Position numbers and translations under genes: made by a program. From Acidimicrobiia bacterium (GTDB taxonomy: Bacteria; Actinomycetota; Acidimicrobiia; Acidimicrobiales; AC-14), in the NCBI GenBank assembly GCA_019244985.1, contig JAFASB010000075.1, positions 1-15,208 on the forward strand: a DNA stretch of 15,208 bases. Direction: 5' to 3'. Positions within the stretch are counted from its first letter, which is position 1; the number at the start of each line of letters is the position of its first letter. The notes beneath the pieces are model-generated. The model had not been told where the DNA came from. It saw only the letters and a list, made by a program, of their open reading frames with translations, and made no database searches. Below are positions 1 to 7,471 of this stretch, piece after piece.

Positions 1-372
1 CGCGCCTTGGTGTGCGACGACTACTCCATGGTCCGCGAGACGATCCGGCCCCTCCTCGTGGAGACCGGATTCGAGATCGTCCGGGAGGCCAGCCTGGCCA
101 CCGAGGCGATCTCACTGGCGGAGATGACCCAACCCGACGTGATCGTCCTCGACCTGAGCCTGCCCGGGATGTCGGGGCTGCAGGCCATCCCCATCCTGAA
201 GCTCGTGTCGCCCCGCAGCACAGTCGTCGTGTTCTCGGCGTACGACATCTGGCGCGACGCGTGCATCGACGCGGGCGCGTCGGCCTACGTGGAGAAGAGC
301 AACCTCGAACACCTCGAGGAGGTTCTCCGCCGCGTCGCCACGAAGTCCGCCGTCGACCGCACCACCCCGTAG
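1..372 (+). CDS. Response regulator receiver (CheY-like), 5' truncated
   Basis: This is the C-terminal part, probably nearly all, of a stand-alone receiver domain. The frame is open from the first base and reads RALVCDDY, which fits the first beta strand of a receiver, so the true start is most likely just upstream. Numbering from the TTG at base 7, the acidic pair is D4-D5, the phospho-acceptor is D49 in VIVLDLSLPG, the switch Ser is S77 in VVFSAYD, and the conserved Lys is K97 in AYVEKS. The protein ends soon after helix 5 with no DNA-binding or enzymatic output domain. It is therefore expected to signal by protein contact or as a phosphorelay intermediate. The partner kinase is not in view. 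The cyclic-di-GMP enzyme encoded at 1310-3082 is a possible but unproven functional neighbour. Confidence 0.88.
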   Translation, partial: RALVCDDYSMVRETIRPLLVETGFEIVREASLATEAISLAEMTQPDVIVLDLSLPGMSGLQAIPILKLVSPRSTVVVFSAYDIWRDACIDAGASAYVEKSNLEHLEEVLRRVATKSAVDRTTP

Positions 373-391
373 GGCCCGAACCCCTTTTGCG

Positions 392-415
392 GTTTGACGA
401 TCTCGATCGTCAAAC
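392..415. promoter_or_regulatory. Perfect 11-bp inverted repeat upstream of the MpaB-like gene
   Basis: The arms GTTTGACGATC (392-402) and GATCGTCAAAC (405-415) are exact reverse complements separated by TC. The repeat lies 19 bp after the receiver gene's stop and 9 bp before the ATG of the next gene. No T-run follows, so it is a poor intrinsic terminator. Its symmetry and its position just before a start suggest an operator for a dimeric repressor such as a TetR-family protein. That is inference: no regulator gene is in the window. Confidence 0.55.
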
Positions 416-424
416 TGAGAGTCG

Positions 425-1303
425 ATGGGCGCGCTGGCCGCCGATGCGACCGTCGAGGAGCGCCTTGGCCCGTCCTCGCTGCTGTGGCGTTACGCGGGCG
501 ACACGCGCATCGCCTTCCTGGGCGGCACCATCGGGCTCCTGCAACTCATGCACCCGGCGATCGCCGCCGGTGTGCTCGAGCACTCGAACTTCTTCGAGGA
601 CCCCGCCGACCGCGTGTTCCGGTCCCTCCCGCGAATCCTGGGCGCGGTCTACGACGGCGACGCAGCCGCTGAAACCGGGCTACAGGTTCGCGACTTCCAC
701 CGCTCGATCCGCGGTGTGGACCCCGTCGGTCGCCGCTACCACGCGCTGGACCCGGCGACCTTCTGGTGGGCGCATGCCACCTTCCAGTTCATGGCCGAAC
801 AGGTCGTCGACCGCTTCGATCGCCACCGGCTCACCGACGCCGAGCGCGAGCAGCTCTACCAGGAAGGCGTGGCGTGGTACCGCCGCTATGGCGTCAGCGA
901 ACGACCCGTGCCTGCCGATCGGATGGCCTTCCAGGCCGAATGGGATCGGATCTGCACGGAGGTGCTGGAGATGAACGACGCCGTGCGGTTCGTCCTGGAC
1001 ACCCTTCACGCTCCGCTGCCTCCGATGCGCGACCGCGCCGCCATGCCCTCGCTGCTGCGACCGGTCGCAGACCATCCTGTGGTCCGTCGACTTCTCGCTC
1101 GGCCATCTCGCATCGCCGCCATCGGCGGCCTTCCGGCCTCAGTACGCGAGCGCTTCGACATCCGCTGGACGGCTGCCGACCAGGTCCAGCTCGACGTGAT
1201 CGAACGAACGGTGGCACTCACCTGGCGGCGCCTTCCGCCGACGGTTCGTTGGCAGCCACGCGCGTACGAGGGCTGGCAGCGCGAGCTGGGCGTCGCGCCC
1301 TGA
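425..1303 (+). CDS. MpaB/DUF2236-family oxygenase-like protein
   Basis: The product is 292 aa and resembles the DUF2236 family, which includes MpaB and the heme-containing rubber oxygenase Lcp. Family hallmarks visible are the helix with LMHPAIAAGVLEHS (H43, H53), DFHRSIRG (H92, R96) and FWWAHATF (H117). These histidines are candidates for heme or metal binding, as known for Lcp, but the actual ligand is not assigned here. The C-terminal part (about 190-292) is basic and less recognisable. No signal peptide is evident. The ATG at 425 follows a modest purine-rich GAGAG. The gene ends 6 bp from the convergent cyclic-di-GMP gene. The perfect inverted repeat directly upstream suggests repressor control. 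The substrate cannot be inferred. Confidence is good for the family and low for any specific reaction. Confidence 0.78.
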   Translation: MGALAADATVEERLGPSSLLWRYAGDTRIAFLGGTIGLLQLMHPAIAAGVLEHSNFFEDPADRVFRSLPRILGAVYDGDAAAETGLQVRDFHRSIRGVDPVGRRYHALDPATFWWAHATFQFMAEQVVDRFDRHRLTDAEREQLYQEGVAWYRRYGVSERPVPADRMAFQAEWDRICTEVLEMNDAVRFVLDTLHAPLPPMRDRAAMPSLLRPVADHPVVRRLLARPSRIAAIGGLPASVRERFDIRWTAADQVQLDVIERTVALTWRRLPPTVRWQPRAYEGWQRELGVAP

Positions 1304-1309
1304 CAACGG

Positions 1310-3082
1310 CTATCCGCTGACCAGGAGCTGCGCGAATTCGTGCTCGGGCAGGGGCGACGAGAAGAGGTTGCCCTGGGCCCGCTCGCACCCGAGGGCACGT
1401 AGCTCCTCCAGCTGCTCCGGCCGCTCGACGCCCTCGGCGACGACGGTGAGATCGAGGGTCTGCGCCAGGGCGACCACGGCGCGCACGATCGCCGCGTCCT
1501 CGGGATTGCGGCCGAGGCCGGCGACGAAGGAGTGGTCGATCTTGAGCATGTCGACCGGGAACCGGCGGAGGTGGGCGAGCGACGAGTACCCGGTACCGAA
1601 GTCGTCGATGGCGATCTCGACGCCGAGGGCCTTCAGCGCCTTCAGGGCGCCGACAGCGAGGTCGATGTCGTCCATCAACACGCTCTCGGTGACTTCCATA
1701 CAGAGGGCGTTCGGCGGCAGACCGGACGCGTCGAGCGCCCGCTCGACGACGTCCACGAGGTCGCTGCGGGCCAGCTGGCGGCCAGAGAGGTTGATCGACA
1801 CGCGGTCGGGGGCACGGTCCCCGGAGACCTCACGCCAGTGCGCCAGATGGGCGCACGCCTCGCGGAGCACCCACTCGCCGATCGGGACGATCAGGCCGGT
1901 CTCCTCGGCGACGGCGATGAACTCCGACGGTGGCGTGAGATCGCGGCCGCCGGCGGCCGGGGTCCCGGGTCGCCACCGCAGCAGCGCCTCAGCGCCGATC
2001 AGCCGGCCGTCGCGCAGCGCCACCTCGGGTTGGTACGACAGCGAGAGGCGTCCGTCCTCGAGCGCTGACCGCAGTGTCGCCTCCGTCTCGAGCCTGGCGA
2101 CAGCACGCGCGCGCATGGCCGAGTCGAACAGCTCGTAGCGCGCCCGGCCGCGCTCCTTGGCTCGGTACATGGCTGCGTCGGCGTCCCGCAACAGCGCCTC
2201 GGGACGTTGATCGGGACGGGTCGCGAAGGCAACGCCGATGCTGACCGTCACAACGAGCTCACGGCCCGCCAGTGGCACCGGCTGGGAGGCCACGGCAGCG
2301 CCCAGCCGCTCAGCGATCTGCAGCGCCTCCCCCTCGTCGACCAGGTCGTCGCAGAGGACGGCGAACTCGTCGCCACCCAGCCGGGCCGCGGTGTCGCCGT
2401 CGCGCAGCGAGCCTTGGAGGCGGGCGGCCACGGCGACGAGCACCTCGTCACCGGCGGAATGGCCGAGGCTGTCGTTGACCACCTTGAAGTAGTCGAGGTC
2501 GAGGAAGAAGACGGCGGCCAGACCTGGGCGGCGCTCGAGGCGGCTCAGCGCCAGCCCCAGGCGGTCCAGGAACAGGGCCCGGTTCGGCAGACCGGTGAGG
2601 GCGTCGTGTAGCGCCTGATGCACGAGCTGCTCTTCGGCGTCCTTGCGCTCGGTGACATCACGGGCCACGACCACGTACCCGCGCACCGAGGGGTCTTCGC
2701 GCAGATCGGTGATGCTGTATTCCAACCAACGCCAGTTACCGTCCTTGTGCAGGGTGCGGGCCGTCGTGACCGGCATGTTCGGGCCGGGCGGCTTGGCGTG
2801 GACGAAGGCCGACCGCAGACGCCGGAGATCGTCCGGGTGGATGCGCTCGCCGTTGAGACCGCGGTCCTGCTCCGAGGGCTCCCAGCCGAGGAGGCGCTGG
2901 AGCGAGGGGCTGGCGTACTGCATCCGCCCGGCGCGGTCGACGACGATGATCAGGTCGCTGACGTTCTGCACAAGAGAGCGGAAGCGGCGTTCGCTGGCCT
3001 CGAGCTCCTGCAGGGCCGCGCGCAGGCGCGCCTCCGTGCCCGCCGTCGGCGGCCCGTGGCTCGCGCTGGGCTCGTCTGCCAT
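1310..3082 (-). CDS. PAS-GGDEF-EAL cyclic-di-GMP synthase/phosphodiesterase
   Basis: This 590-aa cytoplasmic protein combines a short coiled-coil-like N-terminus (about 15-35), a PAS domain with PAC-like tail (about 30-148), GGDEF (about 155-318) and EAL (about 333-588). The cyclase active site GGDEF is intact at 236-240. An RxxD inhibitory site (RDGD, 227-230) sits the canonical five residues before it. The EAL domain keeps the expected catalytic set: E365 of EALLRW, N431, E463 and E466 of EVTE, D493-D494 of DDFGTG, K514, E550 and Q570. Both activities are therefore possible, and the PAS domain may set the balance. No membrane segment is seen. The start has a GGAG site 5 nt upstream. The ligand of the PAS domain is unknown. 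Confidence 0.95.
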   Translation of the reverse strand: MADEPSASHGPPTAGTEARLRAALQELEASERRFRSLVQNVSDLIIVVDRAGRMQYASPSLQRLLGWEPSEQDRGLNGERIHPDDLRRLRSAFVHAKPPGPNMPVTTARTLHKDGNWRWLEYSITDLREDPSVRGYVVVARDVTERKDAEEQLVHQALHDALTGLPNRALFLDRLGLALSRLERRPGLAAVFFLDLDYFKVVNDSLGHSAGDEVLVAVAARLQGSLRDGDTAARLGGDEFAVLCDDLVDEGEALQIAERLGAAVASQPVPLAGRELVVTVSIGVAFATRPDQRPEALLRDADAAMYRAKERGRARYELFDSAMRARAVARLETEATLRSALEDGRLSLSYQPEVALRDGRLIGAEALLRWRPGTPAAGGRDLTPPSEFIAVAEETGLIVPIGEWVLREACAHLAHWREVSGDRAPDRVSINLSGRQLARSDLVDVVERALDASGLPPNALCMEVTESVLMDDIDLAVGALKALKALGVEIAIDDFGTGYSSLAHLRRFPVDMLKIDHSFVAGLGRNPEDAAIVRAVVALAQTLDLTVVAEGVERPEQLEELRALGCERAQGNLFSSPLPEHEFAQLLVSG

Positions 3083-3272
3083 CCGTTCTCCGCCTGCTCC
3101 CCGATGTGCTGCGCTTCCGACCGGCGGGGCCCCAGCTGCCCCGGTTGGTCAACAGCTATTTCGACGTGCAGTACCGCTTGCCCTTGTCGCGCGCGCCGGA
3201 TCCCCGAGCTTGCACGGGCGAGGCTGTACCTTCATCTGTACGAGCGCTAGTCCACACACGAACGGGCACCGC
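3083..3272. other. Divergent intergenic spacer
   Basis: About 190 bp separates the minus-strand cyclic-di-GMP gene from the plus-strand hydrolase and should hold both promoters. I see no convincing pair of -35 and -10 boxes. A weak -10-like TACCTT lies at 3227-3232, and a TTGCAC at 3210-3215 is too close to it to pair. I see no convincing gene here. Confidence 0.4.
3088..3091 (-). promoter_or_regulatory. Ribosome binding site of the PAS-GGDEF-EAL gene
   Basis: On the minus strand GGAG precedes the ATG at 3082 by 5 nt, which supports this start over any upstream alternative. Confidence 0.6.
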
Positions 3273-3290
3273 GTGCAACGTCAGGTGCGC

Positions 3291-4172
3291 ATGGTCGACG
3301 GTGAGGCCGTCATCGACGGCCGTCACTGGCGCTACTCGGTGTCCGACAATCTGGACGCCTCGACGTGGGCCCTCAACGTGCACGGCTTCATGGCCGGCGG
3401 CGGGATCTATTGGCGGGAGAGCGCGCGCTTGGCCGGCAAGCTCGGCCTGCGCGTGATCAACCCGAACCTTCCCGGCTTCAGCGGGAGCGACGCGCTGCCG
3501 TGGGACGACCTGCGGATGTCGAGCTTCGCTCGGGGGCTCGCCGGCCTGCTCGACCACCTCGGGGCGCCCGCGGCCCTGATCCTCGGCCACTCGATGGGCG
3601 GCGCCGTCGCCATGCAGTTCGCCCACGACTACCCCGAGCGCACCCTCGGCGTGATCTACCGCGACGGCGTCAGCACGGCGTCGTGGAAGCAGCGGCGGGG
3701 CCTGTTCACCCACCTCTTCGGTCCGATCGTCCCAGACCTCGGGACCGCGCTGGACTTCCTCACCGCCTTCGCCACCGAGATCCCCGATCTCGCCTTCTCT
3801 CGGATGACGAGCTTGGTCGCCACCGCGGCGCCCGACATCCGCATCAACATGCGCGACTTCGCCAACACGCTGCCCGTCGGGGCCATGTTGATCGCGTGCG
3901 ACTTCACCTCGATCGCCGCCGAAGTCGGCGCCGCGGGCGACATCCCGATCCTGCCCATGCACGGGCGCTTCGACCGCCTGATCCCGCCCGCCACCGGCCG
4001 CGAGTTCGGCGAGCTCGTCGGACGGGACGTCTGGTGGATCGTCGGCGGCCACTCGTGGATGATCCCCCGGCCTGCGTCACAGCTGAACGTCCTGCGCGAC
4101 ACCGAGCGCGGCGAGGCGTTCATGGAAGAGGTGCGCGACCGGGCGCGCACGCTGAAGCGCCCCGCCGCTTAA
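3291..4172 (+). CDS. Alpha/beta hydrolase
   Basis: This is a 293-aa alpha/beta-hydrolase-fold protein, counted from the ATG at 3291. The oxyanion-hole motif is HGF at 31-33. The nucleophile elbow GHSMGG places Ser101, the acid is Asp228 in HGRFDRLIPP, and the base is His254 in VGGHSW, so the Ser-Asp-His triad is complete. A small cap region lies about 125-205. There is no signal peptide. The substrate is not predictable: esterase, epoxide- or C-C-hydrolase-like enzymes share this layout. In-frame GTG codons at 3273 and 3285 are alternative starts; the ATG is preferred because an AGG lies 6 nt before it, but this is uncertain. hemE follows after 26 bp, apparently with its own promoter, so co-transcription with the heme genes is not required. 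Confidence 0.88.
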   Translation: MVDGEAVIDGRHWRYSVSDNLDASTWALNVHGFMAGGGIYWRESARLAGKLGLRVINPNLPGFSGSDALPWDDLRMSSFARGLAGLLDHLGAPAALILGHSMGGAVAMQFAHDYPERTLGVIYRDGVSTASWKQRRGLFTHLFGPIVPDLGTALDFLTAFATEIPDLAFSRMTSLVATAAPDIRINMRDFANTLPVGAMLIACDFTSIAAEVGAAGDIPILPMHGRFDRLIPPATGREFGELVGRDVWWIVGGHSWMIPRPASQLNVLRDTERGEAFMEEVRDRARTLKRPAA

Positions 4173-4185
4173 CCGAGTCGACCGG

Positions 4186-4191
4186 TACTTT
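4186..4191 (+). promoter_or_regulatory. Candidate -10 box for leaderless hemE
   Basis: TACTTT fits the actinobacterial TANNNT -10 pattern and ends 7 nt before the GTG at 4199. Transcription would then begin at or within a base of the start codon. No Shine-Dalgarno sequence is visible. I see no clear -35 box. Confidence 0.45.
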
Positions 4192-4198
4192 GGCCTTC

Positions 4199-5215
4199 GT
4201 GGCCGACTCGTCGTTCCTGCTGGCGTGCCGCAACCGGCCGGTGCAACGGGTGCCGGTGTGGTTCATGCGCCAGGCGGGGCGCGCCCTGCCCGAGTACCGC
4301 GCCGTGCGTGAGAAGCACGGGATGTTCGACATCATCCGCACGCCCGAGCTGGCCGCCGAGGTCACCATGCAGCCGGTGCGCCGCCTCGGAGTCGACGCGG
4401 CGATTCTGTTCTCCGACATCGTCGTGCCGCTGAAGGCCGTCGGCGTCGACGTGGAGCTCAAGGCCGGCATCGGGCCGGTCATCGCTCAGCCCTTCCGGAC
4501 GGCGGCCGACCTCGACCGACTCCGTCCCCTCGAGCCCGACGACGTGTCCTACGTGGCGGAAACCGTAAAGGTGCTCGGCGCCGAGCTGCCCGTGCCGCTG
4601 ATCGGTTTCGCGGGGGCGCCCTTCACCCTCGCCAGCTACCTCATCGAGGGCGGCCCGTCGCGCACCTACGCACACACCAAGGCACTCATGTACGGCGACC
4701 CCGACACGTGGACCGAACTGCTGTCGACGCTCGCCGACATCACCAGCGCCTTCCTGCGCGTGCAGATCGAGGCGGGCGCAGCCGCCGTGCAGCTGTTCGA
4801 CAGCTGGGCGGGCGCGCTCAGTCCCGACGACTACCGGCGCAGCGTGCTCCCGGCGAGCTCGGAGGTCTTCGACGGCGTCGCCGACCTCGACGTGCCCACC
4901 ATTCACTTCGGCGTGAACACCGGCGAGTTGCTCCCGCTGATGGCCGACGCCGGAGCGGACGTGGTGGGCGTCGACTGGCGAGTGCCGCTCGACGTGGCGC
5001 GCGAGCGGCTCGGGGACGACGTGGCCGTGCAGGGCAATCTCGACCCCGCCGTATGTCTGTCGCCGTGGCAGGCCATCGAGACCAAGGTCCGCGACATCCT
5101 GCAGCGCAACGCCAAGCGGCCCGGCCACATCTTCAACCTCGGCCATGGCGTGCTTCCCGAAACCGATCCCGATGTGCTGAGACGCATCGTCGACCTGGTG
5201 CACGCCCTTGGCTGA
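4199..5215 (+). CDS. hemE: Uroporphyrinogen decarboxylase
   Basis: HemE removes four carboxyl groups from uroporphyrinogen III to give coproporphyrinogen III in the cytoplasm. The 338-aa length is normal for the family. Signature segments are VPVWFMRQAGRALPEYR, FSDIVVPLKAVG, GFAGAPFTLASYLIEGG, VQLFDSWAG and FNLGHGVLPETDP. Residues matching the known active site are R24 and R28, D73, Y147, S202 and H316. The R24-to-D73 and Y147-to-S202 spacings equal those of human UROD. The GTG start fits a -10-like box just upstream and gives the usual short N-terminus; TTG at 4190 is an alternative. The gene overlaps hemH by 8 bp and heads the heme cluster. Confidence 0.97.
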   Translation: MADSSFLLACRNRPVQRVPVWFMRQAGRALPEYRAVREKHGMFDIIRTPELAAEVTMQPVRRLGVDAAILFSDIVVPLKAVGVDVELKAGIGPVIAQPFRTAADLDRLRPLEPDDVSYVAETVKVLGAELPVPLIGFAGAPFTLASYLIEGGPSRTYAHTKALMYGDPDTWTELLSTLADITSAFLRVQIEAGAAAVQLFDSWAGALSPDDYRRSVLPASSEVFDGVADLDVPTIHFGVNTGELLPLMADAGADVVGVDWRVPLDVARERLGDDVAVQGNLDPAVCLSPWQAIETKVRDILQRNAKRPGHIFNLGHGVLPETDPDVLRRIVDLVHALG

Positions 5216-6104
5216 CCGGCCGATCGGCGTCCTTCTCATGGCCTACGGCACACCGGCCAGCCCCGAGGACGTCGAGGCGTACTACACCCACGTCCGTCGC
5301 GGCCGGCCACCGACCGCCGAGCAGCTGGCGGACCTGCAGCGCCGCTACAACGCCATTGGCGGCACGTCGCCACTGCTCGAGCGCACCGAGGCCCAGCGCC
5401 GCGGCGTCCAGGGCGCCCTCGACGCACGCGGTTCGTTCTCCGTCGCGCTCGGCATGAAGCACGCTCCGCCGTTCATCGAACAGGCGGTGACCGGTCTCGT
5501 CGACCGCGGCGCGACACGCGTCGTCGGCGTCGTCCTGGCGCCGCACTACTCGCGCCTCAGCATCGGCGAGTACGAGGAGCGGGCCCGGGCCGCGGCCGGC
5601 GACATCGAGTTCGCCATGGTCCCGTCGTGGTACGACAGCCCGCCCTACCTCGACGCGCTCGCCGAACGCGTGCAGAAGGCGCTGGCCACGTTGCCCGAAC
5701 GCACCGAAGTCGTCTTCACGGCCCACAGCCTCCCGGCGCGGATCGTCGACGAGGGCGATCCGTACCCGGAGCAGCTGCGCTGGACCGCCGAGACCGTCGC
5801 CGGCCGCGCCGGTGTCGACCGCTGGCGGATCGGATGGCAGAGCGCCGGACGTACCCCGGAACCGTGGATCGGGCCCGACATCCTCGCGATCCTCGACGAG
5901 ATCGCGGCTCGCGGCTCCGATCAGGGCGTGCTCGTCTGCCCCGCCGGGTTCACGTCGGACCACCTGGAGATTCTCTACGACCTCGACGTCGACGCGACGG
6001 CCCGGGCCGAGAAGCTCGGGCTGGCGTTCGCCCGCACCGACTCGCTGAACGACGATCCCCGGCTTTGCGAGGCCGTCGCCGACGCCGTCGCGGGGCTTGT
6101 CTGA
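5208..6104 (+). CDS. hemH: Coproporphyrin III ferrochelatase (HemH/CpfC)
   Basis: This 298-aa ferrochelatase inserts Fe2+ into a porphyrin. The N-terminus GVLLMAYGTP, with Tyr13, is close to that of the Bacillus subtilis enzyme, now known to act on coproporphyrin III (CpfC). Other family marks are YTHVRRGR, the metal-binding His173 in TAHSLP, Glu254 in SDHLEILYDLD, and the WQSAGRTPEPWIGP segment. Only two cysteines are present (C244, C287), so the [2Fe-2S] cluster cysteines known from some actinobacterial and animal ferrochelatases are absent. The start is TTG, inside the end of hemE; the next ATG would delete the conserved first strand. hemY follows after 2 bp. The neighbourhood supports the coproporphyrin-dependent route. 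The symbol cpfC would also be appropriate. Confidence 0.95.
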   Translation: MADRPIGVLLMAYGTPASPEDVEAYYTHVRRGRPPTAEQLADLQRRYNAIGGTSPLLERTEAQRRGVQGALDARGSFSVALGMKHAPPFIEQAVTGLVDRGATRVVGVVLAPHYSRLSIGEYEERARAAAGDIEFAMVPSWYDSPPYLDALAERVQKALATLPERTEVVFTAHSLPARIVDEGDPYPEQLRWTAETVAGRAGVDRWRIGWQSAGRTPEPWIGPDILAILDEIAARGSDQGVLVCPAGFTSDHLEILYDLDVDATARAEKLGLAFARTDSLNDDPRLCEAVADAVAGLV

Positions 6105-6106
6105 AG

Positions 6107-7471
6107 ATGCGGGTCGTCGTCGTCGGTGCCGGCATCGCCGGGCTAGCCACCGCCTGGTATCTGCAGCAGGCAGGAGTCGACGCCGTCGTACTCGAAGCCT
6201 CGAACCGCGCCGGCGGCAAGGTGCGTACGCGCGAGCTCGACGGCGTGGCGCTCGACGTCGGCCCCGACACCTTCCTCGGTCGAACGCCGTGGGCAGTCGA
6301 CCTCTGTCGCGAGCTCGGCCTCGACGACGACCTCGTTGCGCCCGCCACCACCCAGGCGTGGTTGTGGAGCAGAGGCCAGCTGCGCCCGCTGCCCGACGGC
6401 CTGGCGCTGGGCGTCCCGCTGAACCCACTCGCCCTCGCACGCTCAGGCGTCGTCAGCCCGGAGGGTGTGGCGCGTGCGGCCCTCGACGTGGTGCTGCCTC
6501 AGATCAAGCCCCGCGCCGATCCTTCGGTTTCCGACGTCATCGGCGATCGCCTCGGTCGTGAGGTCCTCGACCGCCTCGTCGATCCGTTGATCGGGGGCAT
6601 CAACGCGGGCCGGTCCGACCGCCTCAGCCTGGCGGCTGTTGCACCCGACCTCTTCGCCGCCTTCCGACGGCACCGCAGCCTGATCCTCGGCCTCCGGGGG
6701 GAACGCAGGAAGGCACCGCCTTCGGACGTGCCGCTGTTCCTCGGCCTGCGCGGCGGGATGGAACGGCTGACGTCGACGCTCGCGGCGAAGGTCGACGTGT
6801 CGCTGTCGACCGGCGTCGACGGCGTGGAACGCACCGACGCCGGGCGGTTGGTCGTCAATGTGCACGACGGTGCGCCCATCGAGACGGACGCTGTCGTCCT
6901 CGCCGTACCCGCGTCGGCGGCGGCCGCGATGGTGCGCGGTGCCAGCGCCAAGGCCGCGGCCGAGCTCGCGCAGACGCGGTTCGCGTCGGTCGCCGTCGCC
7001 ACGCTCGCCTACCGGCCCGACGACATGGTCCATCCGCTGAACGGCAGCGGGTTCCTCGTACCGCGCGTCGACGGACGCCTGCTGACCGCGTGCACCTGGT
7101 TCAGCTCCAAATGGCCGGACGTCCGTCCCGGGGGCCTCACCCTGCTTCGGTGCTCGGCGGGCCGCGACGGCGACGAGCGCATCGCCGACCTCGACGACGG
7201 CGACCTCATCGCCCGCCTGCATGCGGAGGCAGCCGACGCACTGGGCCTGCAGGCAGCACCCGTCGAGGCGATCGTGGCCCGTTGGCCCAACGCCTTTCCG
7301 CAGTACGACGTCGGCCACCTCGGCCGCGTCGATGCCGCCGAACGGGCCTTGGCGCGAGAACTCCCCGGCACGACGCTCGTAGGAGCGTCCTACCGGGGAG
7401 TTGGCATCGCGTCGTGCGTGCGTCAGGCCAAGGAGATGGCCCGCCGCATCACGGGGACCCTCCGTACCTAG
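6107..7471 (+). CDS. hemY: FAD-dependent coproporphyrinogen/protoporphyrinogen oxidase (HemY/CgoX)
   Basis: This is a 454-aa flavoprotein that oxidises a porphyrinogen to the porphyrin with oxygen. The N-terminal Rossmann motif is VVVVGAGIAG, with the glycines at 7, 9 and 12. It is followed by the FAD-ribose acid E30 in VLEASNRAGGKVRT and by the family motif LDVGPDTF. The C-terminal FAD segment is LVGASYRGVGIASCV. Length and motifs fit the HemY/CgoX class, not the flavodoxin-like HemG. With a CpfC-like ferrochelatase next door, the likely substrate is coproporphyrinogen III. The ATG lies 2 bp after the hemH stop, implying translational coupling. The stop codon overlaps that of the convergent gene. 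No signal peptide is seen, consistent with a cytoplasmic or peripheral protein. Confidence 0.95.
   Translation: MRVVVVGAGIAGLATAWYLQQAGVDAVVLEASNRAGGKVRTRELDGVALDVGPDTFLGRTPWAVDLCRELGLDDDLVAPATTQAWLWSRGQLRPLPDGLALGVPLNPLALARSGVVSPEGVARAALDVVLPQIKPRADPSVSDVIGDRLGREVLDRLVDPLIGGINAGRSDRLSLAAVAPDLFAAFRRHRSLILGLRGERRKAPPSDVPLFLGLRGGMERLTSTLAAKVDVSLSTGVDGVERTDAGRLVVNVHDGAPIETDAVVLAVPASAAAAMVRGASAKAAAELAQTRFASVAVATLAYRPDDMVHPLNGSGFLVPRVDGRLLTACTWFSSKWPDVRPGGLTLLRCSAGRDGDERIADLDDGDLIARLHAEAADALGLQAAPVEAIVARWPNAFPQYDVGHLGRVDAAERALARELPGTTLVGASYRGVGIASCVRQAKEMARRITGTLRT

Noticed and set aside
3210..3232. Possible promoter TTGCAC with TACCTT before the hydrolase
   Set aside because: The boxes are only 11 bp apart, too close for a normal sigma-70-type promoter; only the -10-like element was noted.
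3156..4052. Long minus-strand open frame opposite the alpha/beta hydrolase
   Set aside because: Its composition is that of a GC-rich shadow frame with no recognisable domain, while the plus strand has a complete Ser-Asp-His hydrolase.
7372..7389. 7-bp inverted repeat (GACGCTC, 4-nt loop, GAGCGTC) near the 3' end of hemY
   Set aside because: It lies inside the conserved FAD-binding segment LVGASYRG and has no T-run, so it is most simply explained as coding sequence.
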